DNA of 64,000 nt from Bacteroidaceae bacterium (GCA_017557005.1 JAFZFZ010000073.1:1-64000), one strand, 5' to 3'; shown: positions 41,063 through 50,810, counted from the stretch's first letter. The notes: a model not told the origin generated them from the letters alone. Made by a program: numbers and translations.

Positions 41063-42340
41063 ATGCGGCGTTTTTCATTCCTATTGTTTATTTGCATCTT
41101 GTTTAGCTCTTTTGCTCCGGCTCAAGAATCTTCTAAGCTAAGCGACAGCAAGTTTGCCATCAAGGTGGAACCTTTCCATGGCGCTTATACCAGCCATTCC
41201 TATCACTTTGAGAAATTCAGACCTTTCTCTCCCAAGGGCGTAAACTTAGGTCTTGAACTCCCCTCATCACAACAACGTCCTTGGCAGCAGTATTTGGGCA
41301 ACCCCACTTGGGGCGTAGGCCTTTCGGTTATTGACTTTGGACACGACATGATGGGGGAGTCAGTATCAATGTATCCCTATTTACTCATCCCCGCCGTACG
41401 TAGCAAGTATCTTGGAATCAGTTTTAAGGTAGCTGCAGGTCTTGGTGTAGTTACAGAGCATTGGTATACCGGTGATGTAGATCCCGATAATTACCAGTAC
41501 TACTCTCCCGATGTAAACACCATTTTCGGATGTTACCTCAATGCTTACCTCAGCGCAGCAGTCAACGTGAGTGTTCCCATCACACAGAATGTAGCACTCA
41601 ATGGTGAAGCCGGATACTTTCACATGAGCAACGGACGCACTTGCATGCCCAATATCGGAGCAGATATCCTCTTTGCTGGCGTAGGTGTCATCACCACCTT
41701 TAATGCGCAAGCCCAAAAAGAGCCTATCCAATTCCCAGATCTGCCTTATAAGTGGGCACTCAACATCACAGGTGCAGCAGGAGCACACAGAGCATGGATG
41801 TACTACCCCCGCTACCTCATCTCATCGTTCCACGCAGGCGCTGTCTACAGCGTGAATAATTGGTACGGAGTAGGTCTTGGCATGGACATATTCTACAATG
41901 GAGCCATCGACAAGGGCACAGGTCGCTCACTCTATCGTCAGGACAGAGAGTATACCACTATGGATAAAATGCGTGCTGGATTGGCATTGAACAATGAGTT
42001 CCGTTTTGGTGTCGTAACAGCCATGGTGGATTGGGGCGTATACTTCTTCAACCCCTCGCGCAACTACTATGACACTGACCATCCCATCTATGGCTATGGC
42101 GAACGCCCCCTATTCTACAAGAATGATGGTGCTGGTACTGATGAGGCATTCCATTACATCCGTTTCGGTATGAAGTACCGCATTTGGGATAACCTTTACT
42201 TGCAGACCTCAGCCAAGACACATATGCATATTTGCGAATATGTGGAGTTTGGTATAGGTTACCAATTCCCATTCTTGAAGAAAAGTTTGCGCAAGAACGA
42301 AAATACAATCTTCCATCACAAGAAGAACTGGTGGAAGTAA
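41063..42340 (+). CDS. PagL-like acyloxyacyl hydrolase (lipid A deacylase)
   Basis: A 425-residue outer-membrane protein with signal peptide (MRRFSFLLFICILFSSFAPA). The first 220 residues resemble the PagL/acyloxyacyl hydrolase barrel, with the His-x-Ser motif (YFHMSNG) and surrounding alternating strands. The second half adds another set of amphipathic strands ending in an aromatic strand (YRIWDNLYLQTSAKTHMHICEYVEFGIGYQF). Full-length homologues in Bacteroidetes are this long. The likely role is removal of an acyl chain from lipid A in the outer membrane. Confidence 0.82.
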   Translation: MRRFSFLLFICILFSSFAPAQESSKLSDSKFAIKVEPFHGAYTSHSYHFEKFRPFSPKGVNLGLELPSSQQRPWQQYLGNPTWGVGLSVIDFGHDMMGESVSMYPYLLIPAVRSKYLGISFKVAAGLGVVTEHWYTGDVDPDNYQYYSPDVNTIFGCYLNAYLSAAVNVSVPITQNVALNGEAGYFHMSNGRTCMPNIGADILFAGVGVITTFNAQAQKEPIQFPDLPYKWALNITGAAGAHRAWMYYPRYLISSFHAGAVYSVNNWYGVGLGMDIFYNGAIDKGTGRSLYRQDREYTTMDKMRAGLALNNEFRFGVVTAMVDWGVYFFNPSRNYYDTDHPIYGYGERPLFYKNDGAGTDEAFHYIRFGMKYRIWDNLYLQTSAKTHMHICEYVEFGIGYQFPFLKKSLRKNENTIFHHKKNWWK

Positions 42341-42360
42341 AGCCCCATTGTATAGAGATA

Positions 42361-42399
42361 AAAAATAGCAGCGAATCCATAGGACTTGCTGCTATTTTT
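42361..42399. terminator. Bidirectional terminator
   Basis: AAAAATAGCAGC and GCTGCTATTTTT pair perfectly over 12 bp between convergent genes. Confidence 0.85.
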
Positions 42400-42419
42400 T
42401 ATTATATTCTTTTGTATGT

Positions 42420-43079
42420 TTATTTCTTGACAGGACGTATGGTGTGACCATCACAACGGTCACTATTTATCGTGTAGTAGTTCTTCTTGTTGAATCCCAT
42501 ACATACCTCTAATTCGTAATCGCCACCGTAGAGCGTTGAAGACATATAGCATCCCTGCGTACCCTGGCTAGTAAAGAGATCCTCATATTGTGAGCCTGCA
42601 GCAGGAAGGAAGATACTATTACCATTACCACTTACCTTATAGCCATATACACCATTAACTGAGGTCCATTCCCACTCGCAGCACTCCATAAGCTCCTGCA
42701 TTTCAGCCTGAGTGGGCATACGCCAATCCTCCCCCCACATAATTTGAGCAATGTCGTCCGAAGGGTCAAGGACTATTTTTTCATCCTTGCCGTTATACTT
42801 GATCATCTCACCTGTACTATCATTATGCCACTTGTAGCGGGTCCAAATGCATGAATCCTTTTCCTCGGGATCACCCCATGCATAATAACCACCATACTCT
42901 TCCGGAAATTCTGCACCAATATTACAACAAGCCCATTTGACAGACAAGCCGAGATCTACTGCATGCATATGCTCCTCCTCACCACGAGGGATGTCATATG
43001 TGTTAATTTCATCTTGAGAGCAAGAAGTCAGAAAGATTGACATTACAAGAGCTAATACCGAACATACTTTCTTATTCAT
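42420..43079 (-). CDS. FISUMP/DUF1566-like lipoprotein
   Basis: A 219-residue lipoprotein (lipobox LTSC, Cys20). The mature protein shows the pattern common in Prevotella and Fibrobacter surface proteins: AVDLGLSVKWACCNIGA, GGYYAWGDPEEKD, WRMPTQAEMQEL and the final HTIRPVKK. This is a lectin-like or formylglycine-like domain (FISUMP, TIGR02145-type) of unknown function. It is monocistronic, with a promoter box at 43118-43125. Confidence 0.82.
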   Translation of the reverse strand: MNKKVCSVLALVMSIFLTSCSQDEINTYDIPRGEEEHMHAVDLGLSVKWACCNIGAEFPEEYGGYYAWGDPEEKDSCIWTRYKWHNDSTGEMIKYNGKDEKIVLDPSDDIAQIMWGEDWRMPTQAEMQELMECCEWEWTSVNGVYGYKVSGNGNSIFLPAAGSQYEDLFTSQGTQGCYMSSTLYGGDYELEVCMGFNKKNYYTINSDRCDGHTIRPVKK

Positions 43080-43117
43080 ATAATTATCCTATTTTATTGC
43101 TTTATGAGAATTTTTGA

Positions 43118-43125
43118 CAAAAGTA
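43118..43125 (-). promoter_or_regulatory. Putative -7 box of the FISUMP-like gene
   Basis: TACTTTTG on the minus strand, 38 nt before the ATG. Confidence 0.55.
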
Positions 43126-43310
43126 ACATTATTTTATCAAAGCACCAACGCGATATGTAATTTAAAATACAAACACACTATCCGTCATTGAGCAACCTCT
43201 CTTTTTAGCGCTATTCCTCTTTACGATAAGCCTACACAAGACACGCTTCTAAAAGAAAAAACAATTCATCAAAGATATAATTAGCCTCTCGTAAAGATAT
43301 CAAAAAACAA

Positions 43311-43336
43311 GAGTCACCAGAATTATCTGATGACTC
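43311..43336 (-). terminator. Terminator after tRNA-Cys
   Basis: GAGTCA-TCAGA pairs with TCTGG-TGACTC on the minus strand, followed by TTGTTTTTTG, 6 nt beyond the tRNA 3' end. Confidence 0.75.
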
Positions 43337-43341
43337 TCTTG

Positions 43342-43412
43342 AGGTACCTGGCGGATTCGAACCGCCGTAGACGGTTTTGCAGACCGTTGCCTAGCCACTC
43401 GGCCAAGGTACC
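43342..43412 (-). tRNA. tRNA-Cys (anticodon GCA)
   Basis: On the minus strand: acceptor GGTACCT/AGGTACC (7 bp), D-arm GCCGAGTGGCTAGGC, anticodon arm ACGGT-CTGCAAA-ACCGT with GCA, and T-arm GGCGG-TTCGAAT-CCGCC. It is 71 nt with U as discriminator; CCA is not encoded. It has its own promoter box and terminator. Confidence 0.97.
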
Positions 43413-43429
43413 CTTGTGGTTTGCGAGTG

Positions 43430-43437
43430 CAAAGGTA
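43430..43437 (-). promoter_or_regulatory. Putative -7 box of tRNA-Cys
   Basis: TACCTTTG on the minus strand, 17 nt before the mature 5' end, so the tRNA need not depend on the feoB transcript. Confidence 0.55.
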
Positions 43438-43461
43438 GCACTTATTTTTGGATTGACAAAT

Positions 43462-43695
43462 TTATCTCGGCCTTTTTTTACAGTTTTTTATCACACGGCC
43501 CTTTTTCGTGTATTTTTCCTCCTCTACAATCACATTTTTGGCTCCACATAGCGGACAAGAAGTTTCAGAGCATGTACCACATTGAACGTTTCCTTTTTTT
43601 GCATGGGCCAAATAATCCACAATATGCCGTATCAATAAAAATAGACATATCGCAAATATTAGACCTACTAAAAAATGCTGAAACATATTATCCAC
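43462..43695 (-). CDS. FeoB-associated Cys-rich membrane protein
   Basis: A 77-residue protein with one N-terminal span (FLVGLIFAICLFLLIRHIV) and a cytoplasmic tail with five Cys (QCGTCSETSCPLCGAKN), like the small Cys-rich protein found behind feoB in Bacteroidetes. It may bind Fe(II) or a cluster next to the channel; this is inferred from context. It starts 67 nt after the feoB stop. Confidence 0.8.
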   Translation of the reverse strand: MDNMFQHFLVGLIFAICLFLLIRHIVDYLAHAKKGNVQCGTCSETSCPLCGAKNVIVEEEKYTKKGRVIKNCKKRPR

Positions 43696-43762
43696 ATTTT
43701 AAAGTTCACATTACATCCATAAGACGCAGCAAGTCCCTCAAACTACAAATCAAACTCCTTCA

Positions 43763-46240
43763 TCATAGAAGCAATGCCACCTTATACACAACAAAAGCTA
43801 CAGCCCAAGCCAAGAAGGTAGTATACATTGCTGTAAATATAGCCCAACTCCAGCGTCCAGTTTCTTTTTTGATGGCAATAAGCGTCGCCAGACACGGGAA
43901 ATAGATTAGAACAAATATCATATATGCCAACGCTGCAGCAGGAGTCGTGACAGTCTGCAGGGCTGCCGCTATTTGCGCCTCACTTTCTACAGTTCCATCA
44001 ACCTCTTGATTTGCATAAAGAACACCAAGCGTACTTACGATCAACTCCTTGGCCCCTATTCCACTAACAAGACCAATACCCATTTTCCAATCGAACCCTA
44101 GTGGTGCAATCGCCGGTTCTATCGCTTTACCTATATAACCAATATACGAATGCTCTTGCTGTTCGGCCGGTGTGCGATACTCACTACTTCGAGGATAATA
44201 TCCGAGGAACCACACCACAATAGAAGCAATAAGAATAACACCACCCATTTTCTTCAAATACTCATACCCTTTATCCCATGTATGCTTGAAGATTACCCTC
44301 CACACAGGCTGACGATACGGAGCAAGTTCCATCACATAAGGAGCCTCATCACCACGCATCAAAGTGCGGCTTAACAGTCGCGCCACAAGCACAGCAAGAA
44401 TTATACCAGTAAGATAGAGTCCCATAAGAACTAGTCCCGAATGATGAGGAAAAAAGGCTGCCACAAAAATAATATATACCGGCAATCGAGCACTACAAGA
44501 CATCAAGGGAGTAACAAGCATCGTAATAAGCCTTCCTTTCCGACTCTCAATCATACGCGTAGCCAAGATAGCAGGCACATTACATCCAAATCCCATAATG
44601 AGTGTGATGAACGATTTTCCATGTAACCCCATGCGATGCATAGCCTTATCCATAATAAAAGCCGCACGCGACATATAGCCTGAGTCCTCCATCAATGAGA
44701 TAAAGAAGTAAAGGATCAAGATATTAGGAAGAAACACTATCACTCCCCCAACACCACCTATAATGCCATCGACCAACATATCTTTTATGGGGCCATCAGG
44801 AAACAGGTTTTCTATAAGCACGCCAGCCTGTTCTACGAGCCATTCTATCCCCTGCATCGGATACTCACCCAACACGAAGGTGGCCTCAAACATGACAAAC
44901 AAAGACAACAAGAAAATAACTACACCCCAAACCCGATGCGTCACAAGACGATCAATTCGCTGAGCAAAACGCAAATTAGGTTCACCTTCAGGATGAGGAG
45001 CTTCGATATAGGTTTCTTTTAGAGCTCCTTGCACAAAACTCTGCTTTGCTGTGCGTAAAGCATCGGACATCTTTTCACCCGTAAGACGATAATAACGGGC
45101 CTGCTCCTTATCACGTAACGAAATGACTGCAGCGCTATTAGGCATTTTTTGACGTACAAAATCCTCTATTGCGGCATCTCCATCAAGCAATGCGATAGCA
45201 ACAAAACGAGTTGAATAGCGATAACGTGTATTTACACTCTTCCATATCTCAGTACGAAGCACTTCGATACTCTGTTCCAATTCATTCCCATGATAAATAT
45301 GAATATGGCGATATGCATGCTTCTTATATCGAGTATCAAGAGTATGGTCTCGGGTAAAGTCCGCCAGATGTTCCGAATCATCATCTGCATGAATGATACT
45401 ACGATGCCATTCCTGCAACTCGCGCATCACCTCTTTATTGATTTCTCCCTCATCGTCAAGAAAATCTGCTCCTTCGTAAATATTAATAGCCAAATGAAGA
45501 AGATGTTCCATTCCCTCTTTCTCAGGACTGATGATTGGCACAACTGGAGTACCCAATAGACGGCTCAACATTTGGCTATCAAGTCGAGCCCCCTGCGCCT
45601 GCATTGCATCAAATCTATTAAGCGCAACTATTACACGCAGGTTCATATCAAGCAACTGCGCCGTCATCTGCATTGTTCGCTCTATATTTGTAGCATCCAC
45701 AACACTGATAACCACGTCAGGAGTCTCATCTACGAGGTATCGCCTTACCGTCGAGGTATCAATCGTAGGAGATGTCAACGAATAGGTATCAGGCAAATCC
45801 ACTAAATGTAAATGATAATCCTGGAACATTCGTTCACCTTTACGCAAATCACCCTCTACGCGGCTATTTCCATCCAGTGCAGTACGAAACAGCATATCCT
45901 TTCCTGATAGCGGCTGACCTACCAGCGCTATATCTATTTGATGACGACGTCGATGAGCCAGTTCTTTCAGAGCCTCAGCACTCACCTCATTCACGCCCTG
46001 TTCGCGAGCCGCCTCCTCATAGGTCAACACCTCTATCATTGAAGCTTCAGGCAATATAATCTCAGAGCGTTCACCCTCAACATCAAGGCTGATACTTCCT
46101 GCATTCGGATCTATACCCAATACTTCTATATATATACCTTTGTACAATCCGGCATCAACAGCACGTCTTCGAGCACTTCCATGCCCTTTAACCTTGACAA
46201 TGCAGCCCTTTTGACCAATATGCATTTCGGATATACGCAT
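43763..46240 (-). CDS. feoB: FeoA-FeoB fusion, ferrous iron transporter with divergent G domain
   Basis: An 825-residue protein. Residues 1-72 are a FeoA-type SH3-like domain (MRISEMHIGQKGCIVKVKGHG), then the FeoB GTPase region (about 98-260), then the membrane channel (about 420-825) with two Gate-like repeats (FGCNVPAILATRMIESRKGRLITMLVTPLMSCSARLPVY; GAKELIVSTLGVLY). The G domain departs from family consensus. P-loop GQPLSGKD has Asp for the Ser/Thr that binds magnesium, G3 reads DLPD instead of DLPG, and the switch I Thr segment (GVTV in typical FeoB) is missing. G4 is ALNRFD. The channel motifs are intact. GTP hydrolysis is therefore doubtful. The promoter box is at 46287-46294, and AAGGAG lies directly before the ATG. 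Confidence 0.93.
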   Translation of the reverse strand: MRISEMHIGQKGCIVKVKGHGSARRRAVDAGLYKGIYIEVLGIDPNAGSISLDVEGERSEIILPEASMIEVLTYEEAAREQGVNEVSAEALKELAHRRRHQIDIALVGQPLSGKDMLFRTALDGNSRVEGDLRKGERMFQDYHLHLVDLPDTYSLTSPTIDTSTVRRYLVDETPDVVISVVDATNIERTMQMTAQLLDMNLRVIVALNRFDAMQAQGARLDSQMLSRLLGTPVVPIISPEKEGMEHLLHLAINIYEGADFLDDEGEINKEVMRELQEWHRSIIHADDDSEHLADFTRDHTLDTRYKKHAYRHIHIYHGNELEQSIEVLRTEIWKSVNTRYRYSTRFVAIALLDGDAAIEDFVRQKMPNSAAVISLRDKEQARYYRLTGEKMSDALRTAKQSFVQGALKETYIEAPHPEGEPNLRFAQRIDRLVTHRVWGVVIFLLSLFVMFEATFVLGEYPMQGIEWLVEQAGVLIENLFPDGPIKDMLVDGIIGGVGGVIVFLPNILILYFFISLMEDSGYMSRAAFIMDKAMHRMGLHGKSFITLIMGFGCNVPAILATRMIESRKGRLITMLVTPLMSCSARLPVYIIFVAAFFPHHSGLVLMGLYLTGIILAVLVARLLSRTLMRGDEAPYVMELAPYRQPVWRVIFKHTWDKGYEYLKKMGGVILIASIVVWFLGYYPRSSEYRTPAEQQEHSYIGYIGKAIEPAIAPLGFDWKMGIGLVSGIGAKELIVSTLGVLYANQEVDGTVESEAQIAAALQTVTTPAAALAYMIFVLIYFPCLATLIAIKKETGRWSWAIFTAMYTTFLAWAVAFVVYKVALLL

Positions 46241-46286
46241 CTCCTTATTTTTTATTGTAATAACTTACAAAATTCTATAATTTGCA

Positions 46287-46294
46287 CAAAGATA
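46287..46294 (-). promoter_or_regulatory. Putative -7 box of feoB
   Basis: TATCTTTG on the minus strand, 46 nt before the feoB ATG. Confidence 0.6.
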
Positions 46295-46355
46295 CCCCAA
46301 ACTTCACACCCCTGCAATACCTAAAAATAGGGAAATTCCCAAATACCATAAAAAA

Positions 46356-46399
46356 CCTTGTTTACAGCCTATGTATTTTCACATGGGCCATAAACAAGG
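46356..46399 (-). terminator. Terminator of the acyl-CoA ligase gene
   Basis: CCTTGTTTA...ACATGG-like arms (CCTTGTTTATGGCCCATGT against ACATAGGCTGTAAACAAGG) form a long imperfect stem followed by six T's on the minus strand. Confidence 0.75.
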
Positions 46400-46424
46400 A
46401 ATATAACTATACTCTATTGATTCC

Positions 46425-48326
46425 TTATTTCAAAGAATCAAGGTTTTTAGCATTGAGGAAACTCTTACCTTCGGGAGTATAAAGAGCCTCGATACGATCG
46501 GCATAAGCCTTCTCAATCTTACCACGTACAATCTTCATGGTGCTGTTCATCATACCATTCTGCTCGGTGAATGCTTCGGGCAATACAGCGAAGGTACTGG
46601 GCAACCAACGATCAGGGAAGAGTTCTGCCAAGTCACCACCCTTCTTAAAGCGAGCAATGTCAGCATCAATAATCTGTACGCCAGCCTTACGACCCTCCTC
46701 GGTAGTAAGGTCAAGCCCCTGCTCCTTGAGGCGAGTACGGATATTCTCCTTATTGGGCACAAGCAATGCGATAGTATACGGTGACTGGTTGTTGTAAAGA
46801 ATCACCTGATCTACAGTGGGAAGATGCTCTACGAATGCCTCTTCGATACCCTCGGGGCTGTACTTCTCACCATCACTTGAAATAAGCAAGCTCTTGAAGC
46901 GACCCTTCACGTAGAGGAGGTTCTCCTCAGACATATAGCCAAGGTCACCTGTATAAAGCCAACCATCACGTACGGTATCGGCAGTTGAGTCGGGATTCTT
47001 CCAATAGCCCTTCATCACATTCTCACCACGTACAACGATTTCGCCAAGTTCACCTGTAGGAAGTTCCTTACCATCAGCATCGCAAATTTTCACCTCAATG
47101 GGTTTTACAAGTTTACCACTTGATCCGAAACGATAGAGATCAGGACCATTAGATGAGATTACGGGAGTAGCCTCTGACAGGCCATAGCCCTGGAACATAG
47201 GCATACCCACCCCAATATAGAACTTCTGCAAGTCCTTGTCGAGCAAAGCGCCACCGCCAACGAAGAATTTGATTTCGCCACCGAAACCTTCGCGTACCTT
47301 TGAGAAGACTACCTTGTCAAACAATGCTACGAGAGGCTTCAACAACGCACGCAAGCCCTTACGATCGAGGTTACTATCGCCATAGTAGCACTGATTGAGA
47401 GCCATACCCCAATTGAAGAGACGCATGGTCATGGCACCCTTCTTGGCTATATTACTTTCGATGCTCTTCTTGAAGTTCTTAGCCAATGAAGGCACACTGA
47501 GGATAAAGTGCGGCTTCACCTCCTTAATATTAATAGGAATATTACGCAAGGTCTCAGCACCCGTACGACCAACCTGTACAGTAGCTGCTGTAGCACCGCA
47601 AGCCATCATGATATAGAAACCTACTACATGAGCAAAACAGTGGTCGAGAGGAAGGATGATGAGCGTGCGCCATGTTTCATCAATATTAATAAGCGTATGA
47701 GCCTGCTCGACATTCGATGTATAGTTGCGGTGTGTGAGCACTACGCCCTTGGGATCAGCTGTGGTACCACTGGTATAGGTGATAGTAGCAATGTCATCAT
47801 TCTGCAAAGACTGACCTATAGCAAGAAACTCCTCCATGGTATGGGTCTTGAGCCACTCATCGCCCATCTGCTGCACCTCAGCAATTGCAATTTCACGATC
47901 CTCATACTTATCTTGTGTATCGAACACGATAATCTTCTCCACTGCGGGAAGCTTATCCTTGATCAGGCGCACCTTCTTGAGCTGAGTACCCGACACCATG
48001 ATATACTTCACATCACCATGGATAAGACGGAACATAAGGTCATTGCTCTCCTCAAGCTTGATTGACAGGGGCACATTGGCTGCACCGGCATAAAACATAG
48101 CCAACTCACCGATAACCCACATATTGCGACCCTCGCTAAGGAGTGCCATATTATCTCCCTTCTTCACACCGAGGGCTTGGAGGCCAGCACCAAGCTGGTA
48201 TACCTTCTCCTTTACCTCAGCATAGGTAGTAGGTTCAAATTCTTTATTTGTCTTTTCCAAAAGGAATGTATTGTTCGGATATTTGCGAACTGATTCTTCA
48301 AATAAATCTACTAAAGTTTTTTTCAT
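46425..48326 (-). CDS. Long-chain fatty acid-CoA ligase (AMP-forming)
   Basis: A 633-residue acyl-activating enzyme. The AMP-binding core TITYTSGTTADPKGVVLTHRN (about 180-200), the motif MFQGYGLSEATPVIS and the hinge GWLYTGDLGYMSEENLLYVKGRFKSLLISSDGEKYSPEGIEE are the ANL-family signatures, and the length is that of FadD15-like ligases. It activates fatty acids with ATP and CoA at the cytoplasmic membrane. I start at 48326 (MKKTLVDLF); the frame is open 42 nt further up but that part is not conserved-looking. Promoter box at 48384-48391. Single gene with its own terminator. Confidence 0.9.
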   Translation of the reverse strand: MKKTLVDLFEESVRKYPNNTFLLEKTNKEFEPTTYAEVKEKVYQLGAGLQALGVKKGDNMALLSEGRNMWVIGELAMFYAGAANVPLSIKLEESNDLMFRLIHGDVKYIMVSGTQLKKVRLIKDKLPAVEKIIVFDTQDKYEDREIAIAEVQQMGDEWLKTHTMEEFLAIGQSLQNDDIATITYTSGTTADPKGVVLTHRNYTSNVEQAHTLINIDETWRTLIILPLDHCFAHVVGFYIMMACGATAATVQVGRTGAETLRNIPINIKEVKPHFILSVPSLAKNFKKSIESNIAKKGAMTMRLFNWGMALNQCYYGDSNLDRKGLRALLKPLVALFDKVVFSKVREGFGGEIKFFVGGGALLDKDLQKFYIGVGMPMFQGYGLSEATPVISSNGPDLYRFGSSGKLVKPIEVKICDADGKELPTGELGEIVVRGENVMKGYWKNPDSTADTVRDGWLYTGDLGYMSEENLLYVKGRFKSLLISSDGEKYSPEGIEEAFVEHLPTVDQVILYNNQSPYTIALLVPNKENIRTRLKEQGLDLTTEEGRKAGVQIIDADIARFKKGGDLAELFPDRWLPSTFAVLPEAFTEQNGMMNSTMKIVRGKIEKAYADRIEALYTPEGKSFLNAKNLDSLK

Positions 48327-48383
48327 AAAATGGTTTTTTATATGACATGACACCATAGGCCACGCCATAGGTTTAATTAGCTA

Positions 48384-48391
48384 CAAAAGTA
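48384..48391 (-). promoter_or_regulatory. Putative -7 box of the acyl-CoA ligase gene
   Basis: TACTTTTG on the minus strand, 57 nt before the ATG at 48326. Confidence 0.55.
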
Positions 48392-48570
48392 AGCTATAGG
48401 CTTTAAAATTGCAAAAATATACTTAAAAAAGTGGCAAATGGGACGGATATGTAGGCAAATTACACAAACAAAGCACATCGAAGAGGTACAAAAATCCACA
48501 CAAATACAATGAGCGAGAGGAATACGCTTGCGTAAACCTCCCGCCCATTACACCTAAATATGTGATATTA

Positions 48571-48975
48571 TTAACGCTTCTTCAAAGTCATTACTGTATT
48601 ACCAGCAACGTCAAGAAGGTTCAAGTTGTCTCCTTCTACATTAAAGTCTACAACCACCCCCATAGCAGGAAGCATTGCATCTTCAATTGCCATATCAGGA
48701 CACATCATACGAGTGCTACCCATTGCGCCAAAAATCAAAGACTCAGCATTGATTTCTGCGGGCAAAGCACCAGTTAGATGGTTACAACCAGTACTACCAT
48801 ATACAATTTGTTCGGCTACATCGAAACCAATAAAAGCATCTACTGAGTCTGCAACAGCCATATCACCAATTGTCACAACTTTCCACTCTCCATTGAGAGC
48901 CTCAAAAGTCTTCTTTTCTGCGCAACTTACCATCATAAGTGCTGCCATTACGGCCAAAATCAAATTCTTCTTCAT
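48571..48975 (-). CDS. META-domain lipoprotein
   Basis: A 134-residue lipoprotein (lipobox MVSC, Cys18). The META/HslJ-like pattern is visible: LNGEWKVVTI, then GFDVAEQIVYGSTGCNHLTGAL, then MGSTRMMCPDM. META proteins are exported and linked in some bacteria to heat or antibiotic tolerance; the molecular role is not known. Monocistronic with a TAACTTTG box at 49010-49017. Confidence 0.85.
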   Translation of the reverse strand: MKKNLILAVMAALMMVSCAEKKTFEALNGEWKVVTIGDMAVADSVDAFIGFDVAEQIVYGSTGCNHLTGALPAEINAESLIFGAMGSTRMMCPDMAIEDAMLPAMGVVVDFNVEGDNLNLLDVAGNTVMTLKKR

Positions 48976-49009
48976 CGTTTTCTAATTCTTATTATTCAGT
49001 TTTCAGATG

Positions 49010-49017
49010 CAAAGTTA
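49010..49017 (-). promoter_or_regulatory. Putative -7 box of the META lipoprotein gene
   Basis: TAACTTTG on the minus strand, 34 nt before the ATG. Confidence 0.6.
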
Positions 49018-49076
49018 GGAAATAATTTTCAATATATATAGCCATGAGCAACAAATCAATCAAATTGAACCGCCAC

Positions 49077-50810
49077 TCACCCACCAAACAACAATTTATA
49101 ATCACGTTTTGCTGCTATATTGGTCCAATGCTCAGGCACGAATTTCCAATGATTGAGACGTTGAGGGTCTACACTTTCTCGCATCTCAATATAATTGAGC
49201 ATATAGAATCGGAGGTCAATATCCGTTGAAGAGATAACACGCTGTTCCAAATCCTTGCGAGGGATTCCTGCACCTTTGGTAAGCAACTCCCCACCACCAT
49301 TGCCTCGATATGAGTTTACTGCAACTCGATAAGTTGCTTCGAGACTGAAAGGCTTACCATCAGCCATCGTCTTTATACGAATTCGTTCACCTATAGGTTT
49401 CGTTACGTCAACCTCATAGATAATGCCTGCAGCCGAATCAAAATTATAATACAGATTCTTCAGTTGAGGTGCCTCACCACTCAGCGTAGCCTCATCAAAG
49501 AGCAACAGATGATCGTCAGCACTCTTCATCTGATTCGTCCACTGCCCATACGACATCTCCAGATAATCTTTAATCTCTTGTCCCTTCAGAAGCATCACAT
49601 AGAGCATATTCTCATAGCGATAAAAATCAAACATATCACGTATGTGAATATCCCCACCAGGGAATGATGTATCATAAGCCAAAGGGGCAGCCAGTGACAC
49701 TTGCGCCTTGGTAACATCAAGTTGCATACGATGTACGAAATCCACATAGTCTGACGGCCCAAAATAGGCATCTCTTGAATATATCTCATGGGTAGACTCA
49801 CCTATCTTCTTCGCCACATATTTGTTTACTCTCTCCATATGTGGAGCAAAATGATGCATATAAGTAGTGTCAGGTTCATACGCATCCATATCCACCAATT
49901 CTGCAGTAAGCGTTACACGCGGGTCACCATTTCTATTTACAGTAACATCCAATGTAGCTACATTGCGTGCATTGTTGGCCGGATTTATCAAAAGCACCGT
50001 ATCACCCGCTACGTTTACCACACTTGTACTGTGAGGTTCATGAATATGCCCAAAGAAGATTGCATCAAATCCCGGCACATTGACAGCAACCGACCTTGTT
50101 GCATTCTCCACAAACTCTTCTGTCACGACACCTCCATCATAGCCCGAATGAAAGATGCCAATCACCAAATCCGGACTCTCATGTTGATGCAGATAGTCCA
50201 TCCATCGCTGCGCTGCACTTTCCATATCCCTAAATTCAAGACCAGCCCATAGATTGCGGGGCAGCCAATAGGTCAACGCCGGAGTTGTAAGTCCCATGAA
50301 AGCCACCTTTACTCCTTCACGCTCAACGATCACATATGGCGGAAGGAAGAGGTGCTCAGTATCCTCAAAATGGATATTTCCACCCATTACACCACACTCC
50401 AGGTCGTTTATATATCGTTGGTAGGTAGGACCACTTGTCTCTATATCATGATTGCCCAATACTGCTGCCTCGCACCCCAAATAATTGAGCACCTCAGCAG
50501 CTAAATGACAATGTTCAAGCGCCACGGTATTGTAATAATAAGAGGTAGGTTGCCCATGCAATATATCGCCATTGTCAACATATATTACATTCTCACCAAA
50601 GACTTCAGCAGAACGCAATGAAGACAAATAGCTACTCACACGAGCCAGACTTCCCTTAGCTGGTTCGTCGTTTATGAAATCATACGGAAAGAAGTTTCCA
50701 TGCACATCACTCGTACATACAATTTTGAGGCGTACAGGCTCAGCCTCACGGCATGCGGTGAACATCAGCGCCACCACACACATCAAATAAGCTATTCTAT
50801 AATGTCTCAT
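49077..50810 (-). CDS. Exported 5'-nucleotidase/2',3'-cyclic phosphodiesterase-like enzyme
   Basis: A 577-residue periplasmic or surface enzyme with a lipobox-like signal (MFTAC, Cys20). The metallophosphatase part shows IVCTSDVHGNFFPYD, DNGDILHG, LGNHDIE, GIFHSGYDGG and FFGHIHEPHS, all metal ligands in place. The C-terminal nucleotide-binding domain contains the YRVAVNSYRGNGGG motif. Likely substrates are extracellular nucleotides or cyclic nucleotides. The start at 50810 (MRHYRIAYLMC) puts the signal peptide first; ATG at 50822 is also in frame. A weak promoter-like TTACTTTGC lies at about 50840. Confidence 0.9.
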   Translation of the reverse strand: MRHYRIAYLMCVVALMFTACREAEPVRLKIVCTSDVHGNFFPYDFINDEPAKGSLARVSSYLSSLRSAEVFGENVIYVDNGDILHGQPTSYYYNTVALEHCHLAAEVLNYLGCEAAVLGNHDIETSGPTYQRYINDLECGVMGGNIHFEDTEHLFLPPYVIVEREGVKVAFMGLTTPALTYWLPRNLWAGLEFRDMESAAQRWMDYLHQHESPDLVIGIFHSGYDGGVVTEEFVENATRSVAVNVPGFDAIFFGHIHEPHSTSVVNVAGDTVLLINPANNARNVATLDVTVNRNGDPRVTLTAELVDMDAYEPDTTYMHHFAPHMERVNKYVAKKIGESTHEIYSRDAYFGPSDYVDFVHRMQLDVTKAQVSLAAPLAYDTSFPGGDIHIRDMFDFYRYENMLYVMLLKGQEIKDYLEMSYGQWTNQMKSADDHLLLFDEATLSGEAPQLKNLYYNFDSAAGIIYEVDVTKPIGERIRIKTMADGKPFSLEATYRVAVNSYRGNGGGELLTKGAGIPRKDLEQRVISSTDIDLRFYMLNYIEMRESVDPQRLNHWKFVPEHWTNIAAKRDYKLLFGG

